Assembly: GCF_009789675.1 (NCBI RefSeq) | Contig: NZ_CP046916.1 | Coordinates: 186,001-250,000 of the forward strand | DNA from: Paraburkholderia acidisoli | Lineage (GTDB): Bacteria; Pseudomonadota; Gammaproteobacteria; Burkholderiales; Burkholderiaceae | Reading direction: 5' to 3' | DNA length: 64,000 nucleotides | Part shown: positions 1-8,990 of the stretch, piece after piece | How positions within the stretch are numbered: position 1 is the stretch's first letter | Layout: the number at the start of each line of letters is the position of its first letter | Position numbers and translations under genes: made by a program | The notes under the pieces: model-generated | The model's input: only the letters and a program-made list of their open reading frames with translations | Databases searched by the model: none | Told to the model about the DNA's origin: nothing

Positions 1-260
1 TCGGTGGTTTCGTCGACCATGGTCACGGCCATGCCGCGCGCGGTCAGACGCGCGACCACCTTGTCGTCCTCCTCGCGATCGCGATGCGCGAGGCGCGTCA
101 CGTAGAGCACTTTCTTGTGCAGCGTCGTGGCGTTGGATGCGGGCGCAACGGTTTCGCTCGCGGCGGCGTGCGCGGGCAGGGCGGCCCCGCCCCACAGCGC
201 ACAGGAAGTCAGGACGGCAAGCGCGCAACGCGTCATGCCCGAAAGATACAGTGTGTTCAT
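1..260 (-). CDS. Secreted protein of unknown function (3' end outside window)
   Basis: I do not recognise the family. The ATG (complement of 258-260) lies 24 bp after the receptor stop codon, so the two genes are probably co-transcribed. The visible 86 residues begin with a signal peptide: a short basic/polar start, a hydrophobic core around residues 12-28 and an AHA-A cleavage-type site near residue 33. A charged mature region follows (LHKKVLYVTRLAHRDREEDD). The C-terminus is cut off by the window edge. Position suggests a periplasmic partner of the TonB-dependent receptor, but that is context only. Confidence 0.6.
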   Translation of the reverse strand, partial: MNTLYLSGMTRCALAVLTSCALWGGAALPAHAAASETVAPASNATTLHKKVLYVTRLAHRDREEDDKVVARLTARGMAVTMVDETT

Positions 261-284
261 AGGTCGTGTGTGCGGTGGAACCGA

Positions 285-2498
285 TTAGAAGTCGAACGTG
301 GAGGTGAGAATGAAGGTGCGCTCCAGTCCGATGCCCAATTGACTCGATCCGGCCGAAGCCCAGTAATGTTTGTTGAACGCGTTTTCGACGTTGAGCTGGA
401 AACTCGCATGCTTGCCGAAGAGTTGCGTGTCGTAGCGCGCGCCGGCGGTAAACAGCGTATAGCCGGGGATGTACGCCTGATTCGCGTCGTTGATCGGCCG
501 CGAGCCCACGAAATACGCGCCGCCGTTGATCGAGAAGCCCGCGAGTTGCGGCACGCGGTAGTTGAGGAACACGCTGCCGGTGTAGCGCGGCGTGTTTTCC
601 GGCGTTTTGCCCAGCGTGGTCGCGTCCGTGCTGTCCACGAGTTTGGCGTTGAGCCACATGGCGGTCGTGACGATCGACAGGTCGCGTGTGATATCGCCCT
701 GGTAGGAGAATTCCACGCCGCGATAACGGCCGTTGCCGTCGAGCGCGTAGACGTTGTCGGCATTCAGGCTGGCGGACGGCTGGCGGATCTGGAACAGCGC
801 GACCGAAAAAACGCTGTCATTGCTGAAGCGATGACGCAAGCCCACTTCTTCCTGGCGACTCACCGCGGCGGGCAGCGCCTGATACGCGTTCGCCGCGGTC
901 GCGGGCGCCGTACCGGCCGATTCGAGCCCTTCGATATAGCTCGCGTACACGCTCGATTGCGGCGTGAGCTTGAACAGAAGGCTCGCCGTGGGCGACGTGT
1001 GATGCACGTCCTGCGTCGCGGTGAACGCCTGGGTTTGATGGAAGTCGGAGTAACGCACGCCCGGCGTGAATTGCAGGCGCGAAGTCAGATCGATGCGGTC
1101 GAACACATAGGCGCCCGCGTTCGACGAGTGCTGCGCGTAGAACGCTTTCGAACCGGCCGCCGTCAAATTCGTGATGCTGACGGGGTTATACAGATTCTGC
1201 GTCGCGGTGTAGTAATACGTCGTGAAGTTGGGCTGGAATTGCCACGTTTGCGACACGCCGAAGGTTAGATCGTGATGAATCGAGCCCGTGTCGAAGAGGC
1301 CGTTCGCCTCGGCGCGCACGACCTTGCTTTCGTAGAACTGACCGTTCTGCTTGCTGCCTTGCAGCGTGCCGGTGCCCGTGTTCACGTTGTACTTCTGCAT
1401 GATCCAGAGCCAACGGTCGCGCTGCGTGATCGACTGGCCCACCGACACGTTCGCGCTCCAGTTGTCGTTGAACAGATAGTCCGCGCGGAACAACTGACTC
1501 ATCGCGGTCGCGTTGGTCTTCTTGTCGTTCGGCGAGAGCAGCGTGGAGGCGTCGGGCAGGCGCGGCAACGTGATCACGCCGTTGCTCGCGGCGAGCGGCG
1601 TGATGCCGGCCTGCTCGACCACGCGTTCGTCAATATGCTCGAGATCGTATTTGAACGACAGGCGCTGGGTCGCGCGCCAGTCGAGCGCCACGCTTTCGAA
1701 ACGGCGGTAGCCGCGATCGCCGTCGATCGGCGTTTCCACGTGCTCGTCCATCGCATTCACGCGAATGCCGAACTGCTTGTCGGTGCCGAAGCGGCGCGCG
1801 AGATCGGCATGCGCGCCGATCGAGCCGTGCGAATCCGCGACGATCGACGCCGACGTGACGGGCTCGTCGCCCGCGCGCTTCGTCACCATGTCGACCACGC
1901 CCGCCGGCACCATGAAGCCGTAATAGACCGCCGACGCGCCTTTGAGCACTTCCACGCGGTCCTTGTCTTCCATCGGCATCCAGATGTTGTTGTCCACGGG
2001 CAGCACGCCGTTCAGCAGGTAGCTGTTGCGGTTGTCGAGCGCGATGCCGCGCACGGAGAGCTGGTCGTAGGCGATCCCGCTCAACTGCTGGCGCACCACG
2101 CCCGCGACGTTGCGCAAGCCGTCGTAAAGCCCGCTCGCCGCCTGGGCCTTGAGCAGGTCGGACGTGACCACGTTGACGGTGGCGGGCACGTCCAGCGCGT
2201 CGACGCCCCGATACGGGCCGGACTGCACGGTTTTGGCCGCGTAGGGGCTGGCGGCGGCCGCCTTCTTCGACTGGACCGAAATGGTGGCCAATGTGGCCTC
2301 CCCTTGCGGCGCGCTGGCCGGAGCGGGCGACGCGGCCACATCGGCGGCGGCGGCCGGTTCCGCGGCCACCGCGCGATGGTCGGCGAATCCGCCATAGGCG
2401 ATCACGGACAGGGCCATGGCAATGGACTGGTTGCGCGTGCGGCGACCGTGGCGGCCGCTCGTCACCGCGCGGCTCTTTTGGCGAGAAGAGTGATTCAT
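285..2498 (-). CDS. TonB-dependent siderophore-type receptor
   Basis: This is an outer-membrane beta-barrel receptor for energised uptake of a ferric siderophore or another metal chelate, driven by TonB/ExbBD. The protein is 737 aa, in the normal family range. It has a basic N-terminus and long signal region, an Ala/Pro-rich linker, and a plug domain (about residues 70-200) with family motifs such as LSVRGI and VEVLKGASAVYYG. A large barrel follows and ends in ...STFDF, the terminal aromatic expected for outer-membrane insertion. I chose the ATG at 2498; an upstream TTG at 2540 would add 14 residues with no benefit. A long leader (about 320 nt) with a sigma70 promoter and Fur-like site precedes it, suggesting iron control. 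The substrate cannot be read from sequence. Confidence 0.92.
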   Translation of the reverse strand: MNHSSRQKSRAVTSGRHGRRTRNQSIAMALSVIAYGGFADHRAVAAEPAAAADVAASPAPASAPQGEATLATISVQSKKAAAASPYAAKTVQSGPYRGVDALDVPATVNVVTSDLLKAQAASGLYDGLRNVAGVVRQQLSGIAYDQLSVRGIALDNRNSYLLNGVLPVDNNIWMPMEDKDRVEVLKGASAVYYGFMVPAGVVDMVTKRAGDEPVTSASIVADSHGSIGAHADLARRFGTDKQFGIRVNAMDEHVETPIDGDRGYRRFESVALDWRATQRLSFKYDLEHIDERVVEQAGITPLAASNGVITLPRLPDASTLLSPNDKKTNATAMSQLFRADYLFNDNWSANVSVGQSITQRDRWLWIMQKYNVNTGTGTLQGSKQNGQFYESKVVRAEANGLFDTGSIHHDLTFGVSQTWQFQPNFTTYYYTATQNLYNPVSITNLTAAGSKAFYAQHSSNAGAYVFDRIDLTSRLQFTPGVRYSDFHQTQAFTATQDVHHTSPTASLLFKLTPQSSVYASYIEGLESAGTAPATAANAYQALPAAVSRQEEVGLRHRFSNDSVFSVALFQIRQPSASLNADNVYALDGNGRYRGVEFSYQGDITRDLSIVTTAMWLNAKLVDSTDATTLGKTPENTPRYTGSVFLNYRVPQLAGFSINGGAYFVGSRPINDANQAYIPGYTLFTAGARYDTQLFGKHASFQLNVENAFNKHYWASAGSSQLGIGLERTFILTSTFDF

Positions 2499-2694
2499 GA
2501 AGGTGGTTAAAAAGTGAACGCGCAAGGCGGCCCGATCCAATGCAGCGCAGGTGCATTCGATGAGTGTCCACCCCTGGAAAAATGGCCCGGGCGAGCACGA
2601 AACGCGTTGCCCGAACCTGGCGGAACCGGTGCGGCTCGTTCGCTACCCGGATCGCGATAGCAAAGCGAACGGCATGGGGCCGCGGCAAAGCGAA

Positions 2695-2793
2695 CTAGGG
2701 CTTCTCGTCAGGCGGCATGGTCACGCAGGCGCCGCGGCGTCGCGTATCCAGCGGTGCCGCGCGCCGGTGGCGGGCATCGGCTAGGGAGGTCAT
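2695..2793 (-). CDS. Possible 32-aa upstream ORF in the receptor leader
   Basis: A short ORF begins about 30 nt downstream of the predicted transcription start and ends about 200 nt before the receptor ATG. The peptide is basic with one cysteine (LDTRRRGACVTMPPDEKP at its C-terminus). About 84% of its codons end in G or C, as in real genes here. There is no clear Shine-Dalgarno sequence. It could be a regulatory leader peptide or chance. Just downstream are two direct copies of GCAAAGCGAAC (2660-2670 and 2685-2695). Confidence 0.35.
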   Translation of the reverse strand: MTSLADARHRRAAPLDTRRRGACVTMPPDEKP

Positions 2794-2812
2794 GGGAGCG
2801 GCTTCGCAGGTA

Positions 2813-2831
2813 CAATGAGAATGGTTCGTAT
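2813..2831 (-). promoter_or_regulatory. Fur-like operator upstream of the TonB receptor
   Basis: Read on the minus strand, this 19-bp site contains CGAACCATTCTCATT, resembling Burkholderia-type Fur boxes (CGAA-N2-ATTCTCATT). It begins at the -10 box and covers the expected start of transcription, a typical place for Fur repression. The match to the classical 19-bp consensus is only partial. Confidence 0.5.
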
Positions 2832-2859
2832 TTATACTTTAAAATCTGCGAAATGGCAA
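2831..2859 (-). promoter_or_regulatory. Sigma70 promoter for the TonB receptor transcript
   Basis: On the minus strand TTGCCA (complement of 2854-2859) is followed after exactly 17 bp by TATAAA (complement of 2831-2836). Each hexamer differs from consensus by one base. Transcription would start near 2824 and give a leader of about 320 nt before the receptor. Confidence 0.65.
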
Positions 2860-2971
2860 TTCCTTAGAAAAATCAATGGGATGAATTGCGTTTAATGAAC
2901 TTTTTTTAATGTTCAGGCGGATTTTGCCGGCGGTCTTGCCGGACGACGGCCCCCATCAGGAAGAACAACGT

Positions 2972-3655
2972 ATGCCGACAGTACTCGTCGTCGAGGACGA
3001 CGCCAGGACACTCCGCGAAGTCACGGTCGCGCTGGAAGATCATGGATACGCCGTCGAAACGGCGCGCGACGGCGAGGCGGGATTCCGGCTGGCGACCACG
3101 CGCCAGCTGGACGCCATCGTGCTCGACCGGATGTTGCCGGGAGGCCGCGAGGGTCTCGAGGTATTGAGCGCGCTTCGTAGCGCCGGGTCGACCACGCCGG
3201 TGCTGATTCTCAGTGCGTTGTCGACGGTCGACGAGCGCGTGAGGGGATTGCGCGCGGGCGGCGACGACTATCTCGTGAAGCCCTTCGAATATATCGAGCT
3301 GACGGCCCGGCTCGACTCGCTGGTCCGGCGCGCGCAGTCCGTGGTCCAGGAGCCGATTTACCGCATCGGGCCATTGAGCATCGACCTGATCAGCCGTGTG
3401 GTGATTTACTCGGGCAAAGAGATCGAACTGTTGCCGCGCGAGTACCGCATTCTCGAGTATCTGATTCGCCGCGAAGGACAGGTGATCAGCCGCTCGATGC
3501 TGTTCGAAGCCGTGTGGAATTACACGGTGGCGGAGCGCACCAATGTCATCGACGTTCATATCAGCCGCCTGCGGAAGAAGCTCGATCCGACCGGCGCGGC
3601 GCCCATCATTCACACGGTTCGCGGGTCCGGCTATGTCTTTCGTGCGCCTGATTGA
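2972..3655 (+). CDS. OmpR/PhoB-family response regulator
   Basis: This is the DNA-binding output half of a two-component system, 227 aa. The receiver domain (residues 1-115) has acidic residues E8/D9/D10, the phospho-acceptor D52 (IVLDRMLPG), S81 and K103 (VKPFEY). A winged-helix DNA-binding domain occupies about residues 130-225 (LLPREYRILEYL, YTVAERTNVIDVHISRLRKK, VRGSGYVF). I chose the ATG at 2972 because AGGAAG lies 8 nt upstream and the next residues are the canonical VLVVEDD. The kinase gene overlaps its 3' end, so they form an operon. The signal and target genes are unknown; the neighbouring divergent receptor is a possible target. Confidence 0.95.
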   Translation: MPTVLVVEDDARTLREVTVALEDHGYAVETARDGEAGFRLATTRQLDAIVLDRMLPGGREGLEVLSALRSAGSTTPVLILSALSTVDERVRGLRAGGDDYLVKPFEYIELTARLDSLVRRAQSVVQEPIYRIGPLSIDLISRVVIYSGKEIELLPREYRILEYLIRREGQVISRSMLFEAVWNYTVAERTNVIDVHISRLRKKLDPTGAAPIIHTVRGSGYVFRAPD

Positions 3656-5042
3656 TCTGCGCCGCACGACGAGCTTCCGGCTCGCCGTGATCTTTCTCGG
3701 CATTTTCGGCGGCATTTCGGTGCCGCTGTTCGCCTACCTGTACGTTTCGATCACGGGCTTCGAAACGGGGCGGGTGGACGGCTGGCTGGGACGCGAGTAC
3801 GTCGCCATGCAGCGCAGCACACCGGAGCGTCTCGCGGCGCAGTTCACGGTGCTAAGCCAAAGCGATCCGGACCAGCAACGCCCGAACGGGCTGTTCGACA
3901 AAAACGGCCGCTATCTCGCCGGTTCCATCGCGACCTTGCCGCGCGATCTCCCGGCGGCGGGCCAGCCGTTCAGCATTCGGCTCGACGACGGCCCGATTCA
4001 TCAAACGGCCCGCTGCATCACGGCGGCATTGCCGGGCGAGCGCCTCGCCATGCGCTGCCAGAACGCGCAGGAATTGAGCAGCTTCAATGGCGGGCTCGTG
4101 CGCGTGCTGATGATCGGCGCGCTCATCGCGCTGGTGGTGGGACTGATCGGCGCGGCGTTCATCGGGTTAGGCTCGCTGCGTCGTCTGGACGAAGTCACCG
4201 CGACGATCAACCGGATCGTGGGCGGCGATTTATCGCAACGTCTTCCCACGCGGAGAAAGCAGGACGATCTCGAGCGCCTGGTGCGGGTCGTCAATCATAT
4301 GCTCGACGAAATCGAGCGTCTGATGAACGAAGTCAAAGGCGTGTGCGACGCGATCGCGCATGACCTGCGTACGCCGCTCACTTCGATGATCGCGGGACTC
4401 GAGCGCACGCAACGCCGCGCGCGAACCATCGACGATTATCGTCAGGCTGTCGACGAAACCTTCGTCGACGCGAAAGGCATGCTCCACACGTTCAACGCGT
4501 TGCTACGCATCTCCGAGCTGGAAAGCGGCGTGCGTCGTCAATCGTTCGTGCCCGTCGATCTGGCCGCGCTCGCGAGGGACGTGTACGACTACTACGAAGC
4601 TTCGGCGGAGGAGAAGGCGCTGAGTTATCGCTGCGAGATCGAGCCGGGCGAGGTGTTCGCTCTGGAAGGCGACCCCAATCTGCTGTTCGAAGCGCTCGCG
4701 AACCTGATTGAAAACGCCATCAAGTTCGCGCCGGAGCGCGGCGCCGTGACGATCGGGCTGAGCCGGCTCGAAGGCCGGATACAGCTATCGGTCCACGACG
4801 ACGGTCCCGGCATTCCCGCAAGCGAGCATCAGGCGGTGCTACGGCGGTTTTATCGCGGCGAAGCCAGCCGGCATACGCCGGGGAACGGGCTGGGCCTGAG
4901 TCTGGTGAGTGCCGTCGCCGCCATGCACGCGATGACCTTGGCATTCGATCCGGTGGCGCCAGGTTGCCGCGTGAGTCTGACGACAACCCGCGCGGCGCCC
5001 GCCGAACGTCATGACGAGCGGCTTGCCACGGCTTCGGTCTAA
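3633..5042 (+). CDS. Membrane sensor histidine kinase
   Basis: This 469-aa kinase is the partner of the preceding regulator. Its ATG lies inside the last 23 bp of the regulator gene, indicating translational coupling. It has two transmembrane segments (about residues 14-38 and 155-180) flanking a periplasmic domain of about 115 residues, then HAMP, then a HisKA dimerisation domain with the phospho-acceptor histidine in AIAHDLRTPLTS (about residue 245). The ATPase domain has N box NLIENAIKF, G1 box DDGPGIP and G2 box GNGLGLSLV. The periplasmic domain has a Cys pair (ARCITA and AMRCQN) but no ligand signature I can name. Overall layout resembles QseC/PmrB-like kinases. Confidence 0.93.
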   Translation: MSFVRLIDLRRTTSFRLAVIFLGIFGGISVPLFAYLYVSITGFETGRVDGWLGREYVAMQRSTPERLAAQFTVLSQSDPDQQRPNGLFDKNGRYLAGSIATLPRDLPAAGQPFSIRLDDGPIHQTARCITAALPGERLAMRCQNAQELSSFNGGLVRVLMIGALIALVVGLIGAAFIGLGSLRRLDEVTATINRIVGGDLSQRLPTRRKQDDLERLVRVVNHMLDEIERLMNEVKGVCDAIAHDLRTPLTSMIAGLERTQRRARTIDDYRQAVDETFVDAKGMLHTFNALLRISELESGVRRQSFVPVDLAALARDVYDYYEASAEEKALSYRCEIEPGEVFALEGDPNLLFEALANLIENAIKFAPERGAVTIGLSRLEGRIQLSVHDDGPGIPASEHQAVLRRFYRGEASRHTPGNGLGLSLVSAVAAMHAMTLAFDPVAPGCRVSLTTTRAAPAERHDERLATASV

Positions 5043-5360
5043 GCCGCCGTTTTTTACCAGATATTAATTTCCTTATCTTTCGCCGGCCGCTTCAAGGAAA
5101 GTTCGGCCTGCTAAACGGCGTGGCTCCCGTTTGGTGTTTCGAGGCGGCCGCCGTTGGCCGAATGGGGTTTCGGGCCATGCGGGCGGGCGCCACGGCCCGG
5201 CGGCGGTCGCCCGCGGAACACGCTCGTCACACGCCCCGGTGCAACGCCGGGCGGGGTCCCAGGCGGGGCCGAAAGTTACGGAAATAATGGGTAATCAAGC
5301 AACGCGCCGAAAGTGTCAGCATGCGTTCCCATCTTCCAGGCCCGATTGCAGACTCCACCG
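5043..5360 (+). other. Intergenic region upstream of glycosyltransferase cluster
   Basis: About 318 bp with no convincing gene. The first 60 bases are comparatively AT-rich and the rest is GC-rich. I see no strong terminator or recognisable operator. Confidence 0.5.
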
Positions 5361-6326
5361 ATGTATCAAACCGACCGGCCGCGTGCAGTGCCTCACCACG
5401 AGCTGAATGCCGGCCTCCCGCCCGGGCAGGCGGCGCGCCGTAGCGTGGCGCTCGTCTTGTCGCCCGCGCTGGGCGATTCCCTCAACCTGCTGGTCATCGC
5501 CCACAATCTCGTGCGCGCGAACTGGCAGGTGCGGATCTTCGGTGCGCACGCGTGGTCGCTGGCGGCGTGGTTTCCTCATTTGCCCATTGAGCCGGCGCTG
5601 CGCGAAGACGCCGCGCGCGAGACGCTCGAACGCTTCGACGTGGTCATCCAGATGCACCGGGATCGTCCGTTCGCCGATCTGCACGCGTGGCATCCCGGTT
5701 TCGTCGATCTGCACGAGATCGAATACGCCGATGGCGAGCCGTGCATGGCGCACCGCTTCGCCGTCTTCGCCGCGGCCCGCTTCGACCTGCCGGGCGTGGA
5801 GATATCGAACGGCATGCAGGCACCGGCGGGGCTCGTTCATCGTCGCTACGCGCACCGTGTGGCCGTGCATCCCGAAGCTAGCACGCCGGACAAGCGCTGG
5901 CTCGCGCGCCGCTTTATCGGCTTGTGCCGGCGGCTCGGCACGCAGGGTTTCGCGCCGGAGCTGGTGATGGCCGAGCGCGAACGCGCGCGCTGGTTGCCGC
6001 GCGTGCGCGACGCATTGCCGTTGCGCGCATTCCACGACACGGCGGAACTGGCCGCGTGGCTGTACGAATCGGGCTGGTTCATCGGCAACGATTCGGGCCT
6101 CGGGCATCTCGCCTCCGCGCTCGGCATTCCCACCTTGACGCTGTTCCGGCGCCGCCGCGTGGCGCAACGCTGGCGCCCCGGCTTCCACTGCGCGGAGATC
6201 GTCCTGCCGCCCTGGTGGCTGCCCTCCGCGGGACTCAAGGAACGGCTGTGGCGCGAGAGCATTTCGATCAACCGGGTGATGCGACGGTTCGGAGAACTCA
6301 GAAAGCGCGCCGCCGCCGCGGCGTGA
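5361..6326 (+). CDS. GT9-like glycosyltransferase (heptosyltransferase fold)
   Basis: This 321-aa cytoplasmic protein resembles ADP-heptose:LPS heptosyltransferases (GT family 9). The N-terminal nucleotide-fold entry is LSPALGDSLNLLV. The C-terminal donor-binding region has the strong signature WFIGNDSGLGHLASA followed by GIPTLTLF (about residues 233-256). Family members add heptose or other sugars to lipopolysaccharide core or similar glycans. I start at the ATG at 5361; a GTG at 5313 would add 16 residues and cannot be excluded. It is followed by a close paralogue and then a GT4 enzyme, which suggests a surface-glycan job. Donor and acceptor are not predictable. Confidence 0.8.
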   Translation: MYQTDRPRAVPHHELNAGLPPGQAARRSVALVLSPALGDSLNLLVIAHNLVRANWQVRIFGAHAWSLAAWFPHLPIEPALREDAARETLERFDVVIQMHRDRPFADLHAWHPGFVDLHEIEYADGEPCMAHRFAVFAAARFDLPGVEISNGMQAPAGLVHRRYAHRVAVHPEASTPDKRWLARRFIGLCRRLGTQGFAPELVMAERERARWLPRVRDALPLRAFHDTAELAAWLYESGWFIGNDSGLGHLASALGIPTLTLFRRRRVAQRWRPGFHCAEIVLPPWWLPSAGLKERLWRESISINRVMRRFGELRKRAAAAA

Positions 6327-6419
6327 AGCCCGGCGCGACCCGCACCCTCGTACACGGCGCCGTCACGCGCACCTTATCGACCTGACCTCCGCTTATCGCC
6401 GCCCCGAAAGCTTCGGCCC

Positions 6420-7292
6420 ATGAACTTGCAGAACTCCAATCGTCTCGCGGTGGCACTGCCGCCGCCCATCGGTGACAGCCTGATCGGGCTCGTCCTCGTC
6501 AACAACCTGATTCGCAACGGCTATCGGCCGGTGGTGTTCGGCTGGGTCGCGGAGCAGCTGGAGCGCTGGTTTCCGCACGTCGAAGTCGGCTATCCCGCAG
6601 CCTACGCCGGCGCGTTCGACACGGTGATCGAGCTGCGCCGCACCGATTTCGCGCCTGCGCTGAGCGGCACCGGCGAGACGCTGTGCCTGAGCGAGCTGGA
6701 CGCGTACCGCGCGCCGAATCACATGGTCGACCGCATTACCGCCGTGGCGGCCAGCGTGCTCGCACTGCCGGACGTGACGCGCTCGAACGGCATCGCCGTG
6801 CCCGCGCACGTACAGCGCGGCCGCTACGCCAACCGCGTGGTGATTCATCCCACCGGCAGTCATCCCGAGAAAATGTGGAGTCCGAATAAATTTCTGGCAC
6901 TGGCCGACCGGCTGCGCGAGGCGGGCCTGCAACCCAGCTTTCTCGTCGCGCCGGGCGAATATGCCGCGTGGCGCCAGATCGAAGCACGGGGCCACGAGAT
7001 CCATGCTCTCGCGCGGCTGGAAGACGTGGCGGCGTGGATTGCCGAATCGGCATGGTTTATCGGCAACGACTCGGGCCTTGGACATCTCGCTTCGGCGATC
7101 GGCGTGCCCACGCTCACGCTGTTCATGCGCCGCGGGCTCGCGCGCACGTGGCGTCCCACATGGGGACCCGGCGACATCGTGTTGCCGCCGGACGTGGTGC
7201 CGTTCGGCAATCTCAAGGAAATGCTCTGGAAGCGGTTGCTCGGCGTGAACCGCGTCATGACGCAGTTTCATTCATTGCAGGCGCGCTCGTAG
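6420..7292 (+). CDS. GT9-like glycosyltransferase, paralogue of the preceding gene
   Basis: A 290-aa protein with the same architecture as its upstream neighbour: an N-terminal LPPPIGDSLIGLVLVNNLI strand-loop-helix, VVIHPTGSHPEKMW in the middle (the acceptor/phosphate loop region of GT9 enzymes), and the C-terminal donor motif WFIGNDSGLGHLASA with GVPTLTLFMRR. The two probably arose by tandem duplication and took different donors or acceptors. It lies 93 bp after the first copy on the same strand. The exact sugar is unknown. Confidence 0.82.
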   Translation: MNLQNSNRLAVALPPPIGDSLIGLVLVNNLIRNGYRPVVFGWVAEQLERWFPHVEVGYPAAYAGAFDTVIELRRTDFAPALSGTGETLCLSELDAYRAPNHMVDRITAVAASVLALPDVTRSNGIAVPAHVQRGRYANRVVIHPTGSHPEKMWSPNKFLALADRLREAGLQPSFLVAPGEYAAWRQIEARGHEIHALARLEDVAAWIAESAWFIGNDSGLGHLASAIGVPTLTLFMRRGLARTWRPTWGPGDIVLPPDVVPFGNLKEMLWKRLLGVNRVMTQFHSLQARS

Positions 7293-7378
7293 CCGCGCCG
7301 TGCAGAGGTGGTCGGCGCGAGAGGGTGCCGATTGGAAAAACGGTCCGGCAAGCCGGGCCGATCGAGAGAAGTGGACTT

Positions 7379-8518
7379 ATGAAACTCGGAGTATCGTGTA
7401 ACGTCTTGAGGCACAGCGGCGGAATGGAGCGTTACGCGCGAGATATTGCTCGCGGTATCGCCGCGCGCGGCTTACGGCCCGCGTATTTTGCCCGCAGCCT
7501 CGACGAGTCGTTGCCAGAGCACGCCATGGTCGAGCCGCACCGGATCAACGTGTCGTTCCTGCCGGGCAAGCTGCGCGACGCGTGGTTCTCGTGGCGCCTG
7601 CGCAGCGCGAAGCGCACGGCCGGCGTGGATGTCATGGTCGGCTGCAACCGGGTCGATAGTTCGGATATCGCGGTGTGCGGAGGCACGCATCTCGGGTTTC
7701 TGCGCGCGACCGGCCGCGCGCCCACGCTCGCGGACCGCTGGCAGATCGCGCTGGAGAAACGCCAGTACGCCAACGCGCGCATCATCCTCGCGCATTCGCC
7801 GATGATGCACGACGAGTTGACCGAACTCTATGGTATCGACGAAGCGAAGGTGCGCATCCTTCGTCCGCCCGTCGACACGGCTCGCTTTTCGCCCGTGAAC
7901 GCCGCCGAGCGCCGCGCCATTCGCGCGCGTCTCGGCTTTGGCGAGCACGAGACGGTGCTCCTCTTTCCCTCGGGCGATCATGTGCGCAAGGGGCTCGCGC
8001 TGATCGAAGCGGCCTTGCGGGACATGCCGGAACGCGTGGTGGTGGCGGTCGCGGGGCGGCCGGCGGGCCGGCTTTCGCCGCACGTGCGCGACATCGGCTT
8101 CCAGCGCGAAATCGAAGATTGCTATCGCGCCGCGGACTTCACGATTCTCGCTTCGGCCTATGAGCCCTTCGGGCTGGTGGGCGTGGAGTCGGTGTTATGC
8201 GGCACGCCCGTCATCATTCCCTCGACGATGGGCTGCTGCGACGTCATCGCCCCGCACGCCAAGCACGTGTTCGAACGCGACACGGCCGGCTCGCTGCGCG
8301 TGACGATCGAACACGCCGTCGCGCAGGCGCGGTCCACCGCGCTACCCGACGACGCGACCGGCGTGACGTACGACGCGACGGTCGCGAGTCATATCGATTC
8401 GCTGCTTGCGATGGCGGGCAGCCTGTTCGACGGGCCGAAGGGCAAGCCGCTGGCGACGTGGCGCAGGAACGCGCCGGCTCTCGCGAAACCCTTGGGGCAT
8501 TCCGGTGCGTCGAGTTGA
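7379..8518 (+). CDS. GT4-family glycosyltransferase
   Basis: A 379-aa retaining glycosyltransferase of the GT-B fold. The N-terminus MKLGVSCNVLRHSGGMERYA carries the glycine-rich acceptor loop typical of GT4 enzymes. Mid-protein are IILAHSPMM and ILRPPVDTARFSP (hinge), then LLFPSGDHVRKGL. The C-terminal donor site is SAYEPFGLVGVES, the E-x7-E motif, followed by GTPVIIPSTMG. The start is the ATG at 7379, followed by a canonical GT4 N-terminus. It sits directly behind the two GT9-like genes and probably acts on the same glycan, for example lipopolysaccharide core. Confidence 0.88.
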   Translation: MKLGVSCNVLRHSGGMERYARDIARGIAARGLRPAYFARSLDESLPEHAMVEPHRINVSFLPGKLRDAWFSWRLRSAKRTAGVDVMVGCNRVDSSDIAVCGGTHLGFLRATGRAPTLADRWQIALEKRQYANARIILAHSPMMHDELTELYGIDEAKVRILRPPVDTARFSPVNAAERRAIRARLGFGEHETVLLFPSGDHVRKGLALIEAALRDMPERVVVAVAGRPAGRLSPHVRDIGFQREIEDCYRAADFTILASAYEPFGLVGVESVLCGTPVIIPSTMGCCDVIAPHAKHVFERDTAGSLRVTIEHAVAQARSTALPDDATGVTYDATVASHIDSLLAMAGSLFDGPKGKPLATWRRNAPALAKPLGHSGASS

Positions 8519-8603
8519 ACGATCGAAGATCGTGACCCTGCAGGATTCCAGCAAAAACAAGGCCGAAACTTTCGCGCCCGAATAGAAGAAAAGGAATGAC
8601 GTA

Positions 8604-8924
8604 ATGAAGAAAGTTTTGCTGATCGCGGCGCTTTTTTCCGGCGTGACGGCCCAGGCCGCGCCCGTTGGCGACTTCGAATCGGACGAATACAACACCTGCG
8701 ACGCGCACAGCGCGGGCGATATTGTGATGGCGAAAGATGCCGCACGCGCGCACGTGCCCGTCGAGGACGTGGTGAACCGGCACTTCGGCGAGCACGCGCC
8801 CATCATGGACTTGACGCTCTCGCTGCTGGCGGAAAACATGATCAAGGCGGGTTACCTCAAGAGCGCCGGGGAGCAGAAGCTGCAAGGATTTTTGACGGGC
8901 GTTTGTTACTACACCGCGCATTGA
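8604..8924 (+). CDS. Small secreted protein of unknown function
   Basis: This is a 106-aa protein that I cannot assign to a named family. A clear signal peptide (MKKVLLIAALFSGVTAQA, cleavage after AQA) is followed by about 88 mature residues with two cysteines (TCDAHS and GVCYYT) that could form a disulphide in the periplasm. AAAGGAATG precedes the ATG with good spacing. It ends the glycosyltransferase segment and is followed by a strong terminator. No catalytic motif is visible. Confidence 0.75.
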   Translation: MKKVLLIAALFSGVTAQAAPVGDFESDEYNTCDAHSAGDIVMAKDAARAHVPVEDVVNRHFGEHAPIMDLTLSLLAENMIKAGYLKSAGEQKLQGFLTGVCYYTAH

Positions 8925-8990
8925 GATCGCGGGAACGTGCTAGCTGCCGCGCTCGACATGAAGCCGAGGGTTTCGTCGATACAAAATACA

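Noticed and set aside
257..763. Minus-strand frame within the TonB receptor gene
   Set aside because: It is a Ser/Arg/Thr-rich frameshifted reading of the receptor with no independent start signal.
6968..7378. Longer start for the GT4 gene
   Set aside because: It would overlap the second GT9-like gene. The ATG at 7379 begins a canonical GT4 N-terminus.
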